Shown: positions 5,282 to 11,135 of the stretch, one piece after another
Numbering within the stretch: the stretch's first letter is position 1
How the letters are laid out: each line of letters begins with the position of its first letter
NCBI GenBank assembly: GCA_963660495.1
Contig: CAVKYO010000001.1
Location: forward strand, 1-11,135
Source of the DNA: CAG-877 sp963660495
Lineage (GTDB): Bacteria > Bacillota_I > Bacilli_A > RF39 > UBA660
Length of the DNA: 11,135 bases
Reading direction: 5' to 3'
Notes under the pieces: generated by a model
Seen by the model: only the letters and a program-made list of their open reading frames with translations
Database searches by the model: none
What the model was told of the DNA's origin: nothing
Program-made: the position numbers and the translations under genes

Positions 5282-6337
5282 TTACTCTTGATCTTGATAC
5301 ATAGAATCAATCAAATCAAATAAATTATCATCTGTATCAGCAATATCTTTTGTCTTTTCTTTTTTAACTACAGGTTCTTCTTTTATTTCATTAACCTCAA
5401 AATTATCTGCTGTAATGTCATCTTCATAAACTTCTTTTTCACGCTTTAAAGTAGTACTCTTCTTACCAGCATCCATATAGTCTACATTATATTCTAATCC
5501 TAAATCTTGAAAATATTCCAATGCATCACCCATGGTAACATCTTTTACAGCTGGCTTATCATCATCAGAACTTAAATCAACTAAAAGATTAGTATCATCT
5601 TCAACTTCAAATGAAGGAGCTACATCATTTTTCTTAGACGAGTCTACTTCTTCTTCATTATTGCCAAACGCTTTAGCACGTACATCGTCAACACTAACTC
5701 TTTCTTTAGCTAAACTACTAGTAAATCTAACTTCTCTTTTTGGAACAACGTCTTCTTTACGATAATTCTTATCTAAAATACCATAAATTGGCGAAATAAT
5801 TGGTGAAGGTTTAAAATAAGACTTCTCTTCTTTTTTCTCATAAATATTATATTCATGAACAGTAGATTCAGGAGTCTCCTCTACACCATATGGCATTGGA
5901 CCAGTTTTAGTAGGCTTTGAAGGGTATAATTTTTCATCCCTACTAACAGAATAAGACGAATAAACCGGAGCCTTCTCTTCCTTTTCAATAACTTTAACAA
6001 TTTTTGGCTCACTAGTCGGATAAACAGGCTCATCAACCAAGTCATCATCATCAATCATTTTAAAAGTACTACGAGGTTTTTCCTGTACTTCTTCCTCTTC
6101 ATTCTCAAAATCTTCATCTAAATCAATATTTTCAGGTATTACAGGTTCTTTTTTCTCCGGTAATACTACTTTCTTTGCTACAGGTTTTTCCTCTTCGTAA
6201 TCCTCATCATGTTTCTCTTTCACAACTTCCTTAGAAACAGGTTTCTTTTTAGAAACTTTTTTTGTTTTAGGTTTTTCTACAACTTCAACATACTCCTCTT
6301 CAAATAGAGCATTCTTAAGTTTTTCAAATATACCCAT
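5282..6337 (-). CDS. Acidic, mostly disordered protein with SepF-like N-terminus and one conserved-looking linear motif
   Basis: A 351-residue protein of no family I can name. It opens with MGIFEKLKNALFEEEYVE, an amphipathic helix followed by acidic residues, closely like the membrane-targeting N-terminus of SepF, but no SepF core domain follows. Most of the chain is charged and low-complexity (K/E/P/V-rich from 20 to 125). Islands of order stand out: FKPSPIISPIYGILDKNY (175-192), VTMGDALEYFQDLGLEYNVD (267-286) and the C-terminal DDNLFDLIDSMYQDQE. Hydrophobic and proline-rich islands in disorder usually mean short docking motifs. A cytoplasmic, membrane-tethered scaffold is my inference. The start at 6337 has GAGGTG at 6348-6343; the gene begins 17 bases after the lipoprotein gene. 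Confidence 0.75.
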   Translation of the reverse strand: MGIFEKLKNALFEEEYVEVVEKPKTKKVSKKKPVSKEVVKEKHDEDYEEEKPVAKKVVLPEKKEPVIPENIDLDEDFENEEEEVQEKPRSTFKMIDDDDLVDEPVYPTSEPKIVKVIEKEEKAPVYSSYSVSRDEKLYPSKPTKTGPMPYGVEETPESTVHEYNIYEKKEEKSYFKPSPIISPIYGILDKNYRKEDVVPKREVRFTSSLAKERVSVDDVRAKAFGNNEEEVDSSKKNDVAPSFEVEDDTNLLVDLSSDDDKPAVKDVTMGDALEYFQDLGLEYNVDYMDAGKKSTTLKREKEVYEDDITADNFEVNEIKEEPVVKKEKTKDIADTDDNLFDLIDSMYQDQE

Positions 6338-6354
6338 GAGCTCACCTCTTTAAT

Positions 6355-7014
6355 TTATTCTTCATCAAGTTCTAATTCTTCTTGGTCTATAGCCTTTTTA
6401 TATTCAGGATCATATCTACTAACAACTTCCAAAAAATCTTCTTGTGATGATGTAGTATCAAACAATGTAAAAACTTCTTCTGCATAGCTTAAAACATTAT
6501 CACCAACTATGCTCTCTAATATTTTATCATTAAATTTAATTGAACGTAAAATATAACACATATTATCAATAACTTTAACTAAATTATCTTTATCAGTTAA
6601 AGACTCAATTTTAGCGTAATTAAATACAAATTCAACAAAATACTTACCATTATCTTCAGTAATTTCTAAATAGCCAGTCTTATTATTATAATTAATTACT
6701 TTAGAATAATAAGCATCCTGTTTAATTTTATACGTATTCTTTACTTTATGATAATAACTAATAACATCAACATACATGTAATACTTATTATCAAATCTAT
6801 CCCTAAGAATAGCGTTATATTCTTCCTTATTAATAAACTTTAAACCATCTGGAACATAATACTTATAACCATCAAAATGAATATTACTAGACTTTGTCTT
6901 TTCATTAAGTAAAATATCCATATTTTTTTCAAAGTCATTAGAACTAAGTTCCTTCATACTACAACCAGTTATCATTAACAAAATAACAGAGAGTAAAACA
7001 ATTATCTTCTTCAT
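6355..7014 (-). CDS. Lipoprotein of unknown family
   Basis: A 219-residue product with a type II signal peptide: basic MKK, a hydrophobic run, and the lipobox I-T-G-C with Cys18 as the lipidated residue. After processing it would be anchored on the outer face of the membrane. The mature part is rich in Tyr, Asn, Lys and Asp, with blocks such as HFDGYKYYVPDGLKFI (46-61) and YYMYVDVISYYHK, and an acidic tail (EELELDEE). I recognise no enzymatic motif. It is the first gene of a four-gene operon with a disordered protein and two small membrane proteins, so an envelope role is likely. The ATG at 7014 is preceded by AGGTGA. Confidence 0.82.
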   Translation of the reverse strand: MKKIIVLLSVILLMITGCSMKELSSNDFEKNMDILLNEKTKSSNIHFDGYKYYVPDGLKFINKEEYNAILRDRFDNKYYMYVDVISYYHKVKNTYKIKQDAYYSKVINYNNKTGYLEITEDNGKYFVEFVFNYAKIESLTDKDNLVKVIDNMCYILRSIKFNDKILESIVGDNVLSYAEEVFTLFDTTSSQEDFLEVVSRYDPEYKKAIDQEELELDEE

Positions 7015-7034
7015 AATTCACCTACTCTTACTAC

Positions 7035-7062
7035 ATTATACCAAATTTTTTGTAAATGTAAA
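7035..7062 (-). promoter_or_regulatory. Promoter of the lipoprotein / disordered protein / DUF948-like / YtxH operon
   Basis: On the minus strand TTTACA (7062-7057) and a perfect TATAAT (7040-7035) are separated by 16 bases. It lies in the short gap after the trmB stop, so the four-gene operon has its own start and no terminator is needed before the hairpin at 4541-4562. Confidence 0.75.
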
Positions 7063-7074
7063 AATATTTTATAA

Positions 7075-7722
7075 TTATTTACTATTTTGGACATCAGTTT
7101 TAACAGCTTCTACTGAATATATAGGCATTCCTAAACCTGCAAATTTATCTTCATATTCAGTAGTAATTAAATTATCATTTTCTATACTATGCAAATCAAA
7201 ACTAATGTTTTTTAATACATATCCATACTCACTAAAACTCATCAAAGAATAAATATATAAATCTCTATTATCTGTCCTCATAAATATTTCTTTATCATTC
7301 TTAAAAATACTATCATATTTCTCCAAAAAAATTCTACTAGAAAGTCTTCGCATACTATGTCGAACTTTAGGCCAAGGATCAGAAAAATTAAGATAAATTC
7401 TATCTATTTCATGAGAAAAAACTTTATCAATATTAAGAGCATCCATTCTAATAACATATAAATTAGAAAGTCCCTCAGGTATTTTAGGTAAACTCTTCGC
7501 AACAACACTATCATATTTTTCTATACCTATAAAATTAATATCTGGATACTTCAAAGCATTTTCTATAATAAACTTTCCCTTACCCATACCAATTTCTATA
7601 TAAATTGGATTATCATTATTAAAAAGACTCTTCCAATTACCTATATATTCTTCATTATTTTTTATAAGATACTTAGAAGAATTCAATATTTCTTCTTTAT
7701 TTTTGACATTTCTAAGTCGCAT
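7075..7722 (-). CDS. trmB: tRNA (guanine-N7-)-methyltransferase
   Basis: Methylates G46 in the variable loop of tRNAs using S-adenosylmethionine. The 215-residue product shows the family in order: N-terminal RLRN; SAM-binding EIGMGKGKF (43-51); acidic residue Glu68 after NFIGI; RMDAL (92-96); the TrmB hallmark FSDPWPKVRH (113-122) leading to RRLS; TDNRDLY (150-156); and TEYEDKFAGLGMPIY (188-202) at the C-terminus, where the TxYExK motif binds tRNA. The start is the ATG at 7722 with GGTGA at 7732-7728. The frame stays open upstream to 7845 but those residues have no TrmB similarity and overlap the divergent gene. It lies about 75 bases from the divergent small gene. Confidence 0.97.
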   Translation of the reverse strand: MRLRNVKNKEEILNSSKYLIKNNEEYIGNWKSLFNNDNPIYIEIGMGKGKFIIENALKYPDINFIGIEKYDSVVAKSLPKIPEGLSNLYVIRMDALNIDKVFSHEIDRIYLNFSDPWPKVRHSMRRLSSRIFLEKYDSIFKNDKEIFMRTDNRDLYIYSLMSFSEYGYVLKNISFDLHSIENDNLITTEYEDKFAGLGMPIYSVEAVKTDVQNSK

Positions 7723-7739
7723 ATATATCACCATAAAAT

Positions 7740-7773
7740 ATTTTAACACAAAACTATATGATATGCATATAAT
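7740..7773. promoter_or_regulatory. Compact divergent promoter region between trmB and the small coiled-coil gene
   Basis: Rightward, a perfect TATAAT (7768-7773) lies about 23 bases before the small gene, but its best -35 (TTAACA, 7743-7748) is 19 bases away, so the pairing is poor. Leftward, TAAAAT (7745-7740) lies close to the trmB start with no clear -35. The two starts share about 70 bases, so they may influence each other. Confidence 0.4.
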
Positions 7774-7796
7774 AAAACGAAAGACAGGTTGATAAT

Positions 7797-7988
7797 ATGA
7801 ATAATATGCCTTATCCTTATATGCCAATGCCATTACCCGCACCAATACCTATGCCAAACAATAATTATGAAGAGGAAATTAATAATTTAAAGCATGAAAT
7901 TGAAAAACTAAAAGAACGTGTCAACTCCTTAGAAAACAAAAACAAAAAGAACTACTTAAAAAAAGAAGATGGACTATATATGATGTAA
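7797..7988 (+). CDS. Small proline-rich coiled-coil protein, function unknown
   Basis: 63 residues in three parts: a proline/methionine-rich head (MNNMPYPYMPMPLPAPIPMP), a heptad-repeat helix at about 24-50 (INNLKHEIEKLKERVNSLEN), and a short tail ending DGLYMM. No signal peptide or membrane segment is evident. The start ATG at 7797 has only a weak AGG (7786-7788). I judge it a real gene because the composition is organised, the stop is followed within a base by a strong terminator, and a TATAAT box precedes it. Short Pro-rich coiled-coil proteins of this build occur in Firmicutes without known function. It probably forms dimers or trimers. Confidence 0.7.
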   Translation: MNNMPYPYMPMPLPAPIPMPNNNYEEEINNLKHEIEKLKERVNSLENKNKKNYLKKEDGLYMM

Positions 7989-8013
7989 AAGAGAAAAAAT
8001 TTTCTCTTTTTTT
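7987..8013 (+). terminator. Intrinsic terminator of the small coiled-coil gene
   Basis: Ten pairs join 7987-7996 (AAAAGAGAAA) with 8001-8010 (TTTCTCTTTT), loop of four, running into T residues to 8013. It begins inside the TAA stop codon (7986-7988) of the small gene. Confidence 0.85.
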
Positions 8014-8041
8014 GTAGAAAAAAATCACTTTATGCTATACT
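8012..8041 (+). promoter_or_regulatory. Extended -10 promoter of the FemABX-like gene
   Basis: TATACT (8036-8041) is preceded by TGC, giving a TGn extended -10 element. A TTGTAG (8012-8017) lies 18 bases upstream and overlaps the end of the previous terminator's T run. Transcription would begin near 8048, leaving a leader of about 20 bases. Confidence 0.65.
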
Positions 8042-8068
8042 TATTATATAAGAAAGTGAGGTTACATC

Positions 8069-9253
8069 ATGCTAAAGCTAAAAAATCTAGATAAGGAAGT
8101 ATATGACAACTATGTAATAAGCCAAAAAGAAAAATCACATTTCTTACAATCACATTCCTATGGTGAGTTTGCTAAAGTAAAGAAAAAGTTAACACCATAT
8201 TATCTAGGACTAGTTAATGAAAATAATGAAATAGTTGCCGCTACCATGATATTTCAAAAAAGTCTACCATTTAATTATTCTGGACTTTACATACCTGCCG
8301 GCTTTACAATAGATTATAAGAAAAAACACCTAGTAAAAACACTAACTCGTGCTCTTACTAATTTCGCAAAAACTAAAAAGGCCATCTTTATAAAAATGTC
8401 TCCATACATAGATGAAGATATTTCTGAAGAGGATTTAAATGAAATCAAAAGTAATTTAAAAGACGCTGGTTTCAAAAAAGAAGATGAAAATAAACACCTA
8501 AAAATAATGATACCTTTGTCAAGTAATGTTTTAGATTTAGATAAAGACATTGAAGAAATAGAAAATAACTTCAAAGAATCAACTAAAGACTATCTTGCTA
8601 AAGCTATAAAATTAAATACAGAAACAGTACTTGGGAATAAAACAAATATAAAAGATCTGTATCAATTAATAAAGACAAAAGATAAATCAACAAAATATAA
8701 TGAAGACTACTTTGAAACTTTATATGAAATATTTAATGGTAGTAAAAATACAAAAGCAAGTATCATTATAGGTAAAGTAAATTTAAATAAAACAATTAAA
8801 ACTTTAGAAAGAAGTCTAAAAAAAGTAAATGATCAAATATCTATACTACCAATTGATAGTTTAACTAAAAGTTCCAAAAGTAAACTTGTAGATTTAACAA
8901 AACAAAAAGAAGAAATTATCAAAGAAATAGAAAAATTTCAAGGTTATAAACAAAAACACGGAAATGAAGTAATAATGAGTGCTCATTTAATAATAAAATA
9001 CGGTAATAATGCTTGGATAACCCATGCATATGACAGTAATACTATTAAAGATACATACTTAAAATACAACACTTATTATAAAGATATAAAATATTGTAAA
9101 GATGAAAATATTACTTCTCTAGAACAAACAAGTTCTAATATTTTAAAAGACAACTACAACGCTAAAGAAGTAAAATATCTTGGACAATATAACTATATAA
9201 CTAATCCAATTATGTATTTTATAATAACTAAAATAAAAAAGAAAACAAATTAA
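8069..9253 (+). CDS. FemABX/MurM-like peptidoglycan bridge aminoacyltransferase
   Basis: This family adds amino acids from aminoacyl-tRNA to the stem peptide of lipid II, building the interpeptide bridge of Gram-positive walls, at the inner membrane face. The 394-residue product is close to the family's usual length. It has the N-terminal HFLQSHSYGEF (24-34, compare H-F-x-Q-S-x-x-W/Y-G-x-F), the LYIPAGFTIDY segment (73-83), and an IKMSPYI segment (108-114). A coiled-coil hairpin at about 238-292 resembles the tRNA-binding arm of FemA/FemX. The C-terminal GNAT-like half ends in KEVKYLGQYNYITNPIMYFI (367-386). Bridge amino acid and specificity (FemA, FemX, MurM or MurN) cannot be read. The ATG at 8069 has GAGGT at 8058-8062. 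Confidence 0.88.
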   Translation: MLKLKNLDKEVYDNYVISQKEKSHFLQSHSYGEFAKVKKKLTPYYLGLVNENNEIVAATMIFQKSLPFNYSGLYIPAGFTIDYKKKHLVKTLTRALTNFAKTKKAIFIKMSPYIDEDISEEDLNEIKSNLKDAGFKKEDENKHLKIMIPLSSNVLDLDKDIEEIENNFKESTKDYLAKAIKLNTETVLGNKTNIKDLYQLIKTKDKSTKYNEDYFETLYEIFNGSKNTKASIIIGKVNLNKTIKTLERSLKKVNDQISILPIDSLTKSSKSKLVDLTKQKEEIIKEIEKFQGYKQKHGNEVIMSAHLIIKYGNNAWITHAYDSNTIKDTYLKYNTYYKDIKYCKDENITSLEQTSSNILKDNYNAKEVKYLGQYNYITNPIMYFIITKIKKKTN

Positions 9254-9273
9254 AAATTATGTATATATAAACC

Positions 9274-9314
9274 AATAAGAGTAACTTAACAATGTTAAAT
9301 TACTCTTATTTTTT
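9274..9314 (+). terminator. Long intrinsic terminator between the convergent transferase and flippase genes
   Basis: The outer stem pairs AATAAGAGTAA (9274-9284) with TTACTCTTATT (9300-9310). After one mismatch, an inner stem TTAAC/GTTAA (9286-9290, 9294-9298) closes a three-base loop, and a T run follows to 9314. It ends the rightward transferase gene. Its right arm covers the stop codon (9308-9306) of the leftward flippase gene, where it could act as a 3' end stabiliser though no good T run follows in that direction. Confidence 0.88.
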
Positions 9315-10934
9315 CTTAATTCTAATACCTTTGTCACCAAAAATATACTTAGTAGAACCATTTTTTCTCATAAAAGCCAAGTAAACTACAAAGCCTATTA
9401 AACAATACAAAACTATTATAAATAAATTCATAATTCTAACATCTGAATATATAGGAATTATCATTTTTAGTATAAACAAGATAAAAGTCATTAACATAGA
9501 ACCAAGCAAAATATCAATAAAATGTTTTGCCAAGTCCTCATAATTAATTTCAAACTTTTTACTAAGCATAATTATCGCTATAACAAAAGATAATAAATAT
9601 CCAAGTATACTAGCTGTAATAATACCATAATATGCAGGAACTCCCATTTTATAAAAAGCTACTATCAAATTATTATTTAACAATATTTTTAACACTAAAC
9701 CAGACAATATACTAATAATTATAGTCTTATAATCCTTATATATTTGAATAATCGAAATAGTAATAAATAACAACCCTGAAAATAAACCAACAAATACATA
9801 ATAAGTTAATATACTAGGTCCATAATTACTAGATCCATAAAACAATAGCCAAATAGGCTTAGCCAAGAAACTAATAATACAAGTAACTGGAACAATTAAA
9901 AATAATAACATTTCAAAAGCCTGATTAATTTTTTTACTACAATTCTTATCTTTCTTATCAATACTTTGTCTCAAACTTGGTACTAAACTAACAATGACTC
10001 CAGTAGAAATAGAAAATATCAAAATATTAAATTTAAATGACCAAATGGATAAAATTCCTGAAATTTCCAATGCATCAGTAACACTAAAATTAGCATAATT
10101 AACCAGTCCAGGAAGTACAGTATTAATATCCACATAATTATATAAACCTTTTGATATATCAATAAGTATAAATGGTATAGAATAAACTAATATCTTCTTA
10201 ACAATACTCTTATTACTAATCAAAGGCTCATTAACACTACGCACCTTTTCTTCAAATATTTGTCTACTTTTATACTTCTTAAAAACTAAGTATCCTAAAG
10301 AAATCAAAGTACCAAGAAAAATTCCAAAAATTACCAAGGCAAGACTATTACTTAAAGTCATCTTAAAAGTATTAAAACATAAATAACTAAAAAGTAAAAT
10401 ACAAAATATCATTACTATTTTTTCTATAGCTTTAGATAATGATGAATAATTAGAAAGTCTATGTCCCTCAAAATATCCTTGATAAATACTTAATACTGGC
10501 GAAATCAATGAACAAATAGCTAAAATTCTAATAACAAAAGTAATATCATAAACACTTATATTACAATTAACATTTCCTAAAATAGAAGATGAAATAATAG
10601 GAGCAAAAATAACTAGTAACAAAGATATAATTATTCCTAAAAAGAAAGCTAATTTTCTCCCTAATAATAAAACTCTTCTTTTAGCATTATAAAATCCTTG
10701 TTTCTGATACTCAAAAACTATATTACTTATTACTAACGGTATACTAAAAGTTGCTAGAGATACAAATAATAAATATATAGTATAAATATATCCATATAAA
10801 GCAGAAGACTCATTATTAAGAATTGAATGTAATGGAATAACATATAAAATATCTAATATCTTACTAAAAATAATACATAGTGTTATCAAAAAAGTACCAG
10901 ACACAATCTTTTTATTCAAAAAAACACTTTTCAT
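9306..10934 (-). CDS. MurJ/SpoVB-type lipid-linked oligosaccharide flippase (MOP superfamily)
   Basis: A 542-residue membrane protein with about 14 hydrophobic segments across its whole length. The block LAICSLISPVLSIYQGYFEG with the following SSLSKAIEKIV matches the P-x-x-x-x-x-[RQ]-G-[YF]-[FL]-[QE]-G signature of the SpoVB/YtgP branch of the MOP exporters. B. subtilis YtgP (MurJ), the lipid II flippase, is of almost the same length (544), and SpoVB serves in sporulation. A wall-making role as lipid II flippase is the likeliest, but an O-antigen-like Wzx flippase cannot be excluded. The start is the ATG at 10934, with AGGAGG at 10945-10940 five bases upstream; a GTG at 10940 in the same frame overlaps the ribosome site and is rejected. 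Confidence 0.85.
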   Translation of the reverse strand: MKSVFLNKKIVSGTFLITLCIIFSKILDILYVIPLHSILNNESSALYGYIYTIYLLFVSLATFSIPLVISNIVFEYQKQGFYNAKRRVLLLGRKLAFFLGIIISLLLVIFAPIISSSILGNVNCNISVYDITFVIRILAICSLISPVLSIYQGYFEGHRLSNYSSLSKAIEKIVMIFCILLFSYLCFNTFKMTLSNSLALVIFGIFLGTLISLGYLVFKKYKSRQIFEEKVRSVNEPLISNKSIVKKILVYSIPFILIDISKGLYNYVDINTVLPGLVNYANFSVTDALEISGILSIWSFKFNILIFSISTGVIVSLVPSLRQSIDKKDKNCSKKINQAFEMLLFLIVPVTCIISFLAKPIWLLFYGSSNYGPSILTYYVFVGLFSGLLFITISIIQIYKDYKTIIISILSGLVLKILLNNNLIVAFYKMGVPAYYGIITASILGYLLSFVIAIIMLSKKFEINYEDLAKHFIDILLGSMLMTFILFILKMIIPIYSDVRIMNLFIIVLYCLIGFVVYLAFMRKNGSTKYIFGDKGIRIKKK

Positions 10935-10985
10935 ATCCACCTCCTAAATAAAATCATATTTCAACTTATAAATAATGCATATTAT

Positions 10986-11013
10986 ATTTTACCTATAATA
11001 GACACTATTCCAA
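10986..11013 (-). promoter_or_regulatory. Possible promoter of the flippase gene
   Basis: On the minus strand TTGGAA (11013-11008) and TAAAAT (10991-10986) are 16 bases apart, about 50 bases before the start codon. An alternative TATAAT overlaps just downstream without a good -35. Assigned on hexamer match alone. Confidence 0.4.
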
Positions 11014-11098
11014 CATAACAAAATAATATCTCAATTAAGACCAAAAGTAAATGAAAGAGAAAAAAAAGACCATAAAAGGGCAATGTTATTAACTTAAG

Positions 11099-11127
11099 AG
11101 ATAGAATTTTAAAATTCTATCTTTTTT
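11099..11127 (+). terminator. Rightward terminator with no recognised gene upstream
   Basis: Ten pairs join 11099-11108 (AGATAGAATT) with 11113-11122 (AATTCTATCT) around a TTAA loop, followed by a T run to 11127. The T run lies only on the right, so it works for plus-strand transcripts. The only plus-strand material before it is about 150 bases of AT-rich DNA after the divergent flippase start. The eight bases GATAGAAT recur at 11128-11135. Confidence 0.75.
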
Positions 11128-11135
11128 GATAGAAT

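Noticed and set aside
5532..5765. 77-residue rightward frame opposite the disordered protein gene
   Set aside because: Ser/Thr/Leu-rich complement of a Glu/Asp/Lys-rich gene; no ribosome site or promoter.
5282..6337. Calling the disordered protein SepF
   Set aside because: Only the first ~15 residues resemble SepF; the glycine-containing SepF core domain is missing and the protein is about twice as long.
7723..7845. Extended N-terminus for TrmB
   Set aside because: The extra 41 residues have no TrmB similarity and overlap the divergent gene; a good ribosome site precedes 7722.
8314..8574. Leftward frame inside the FemABX-like gene
   Set aside because: Shadow of a full-length conserved coding region; no signals of its own.
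1..11135. CRISPR array, tRNA or rRNA gene
   Set aside because: No regularly spaced direct repeats and no tRNA cloverleaf or rRNA signature seen on either strand.

Overview
The window is AT-rich DNA from a low-GC Firmicute or Mollicute-related bacterium, in the style of uncultured Bacilli/Tenericutes gut lineages. TGA is a real stop (bases 1692-1690, inside an ATGA overlap), and the tryptophans checked use TGG. This argues for the standard genetic code and against Mycoplasma/Spiroplasma code 4. A FemABX-type transferase and a MurJ/SpoVB-type flippase imply a cell that makes peptidoglycan. Taxonomy is inferred from these traits only.

Left edge (1-506): the 5' end of a leftward TnpB (IS200/IS605 or IS607 type) with its own promoter and a palindrome in the promoter spacer. 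A gene-poor stretch follows, then a consensus sigma-A promoter (317-345). A roughly 155-nt rpsD leader comes next, and it can fold into a pseudoknot that covers the rpsD ribosome binding site. rpsD (507-1109) ends in a hairpin shared with the convergent cluster.

Leftward block 1 (1136-4540): a T-box riboswitch (Tyr-type) controls tyrS. Downstream lie a membrane-anchored protein with seven propeller-like repeats and a histidine phosphatase, joined by a 4-base ATGA overlap.

Leftward block 2 (4541-7062): one promoter drives four tightly packed envelope-type genes. They encode an unknown lipoprotein, an acidic disordered protein with a SepF-like N-terminus and one striking linear motif, a single-pass DUF948-like protein, and a YtxH-like protein. 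The terminator at the end contains the last stop codon and abuts the tyrS promoter.

Divergent pair (7075-7988): trmB leftward and a 63-residue proline-rich coiled-coil protein rightward. The small gene ends in a strong terminator.

Right part (8018-11135): a rightward FemABX-like transferase with an extended -10 promoter converges on a leftward MurJ/SpoVB-type flippase. Their 3' ends share a long hairpin. The right edge carries a rightward terminator with no recognised gene in front of it.

Overall this is mostly chromosomal housekeeping (translation and cell envelope) with a mobile element at the left edge. I did not find an obviously new defence or mobile system. The least explained parts are the four-gene envelope operon and the propeller/phosphatase pair.
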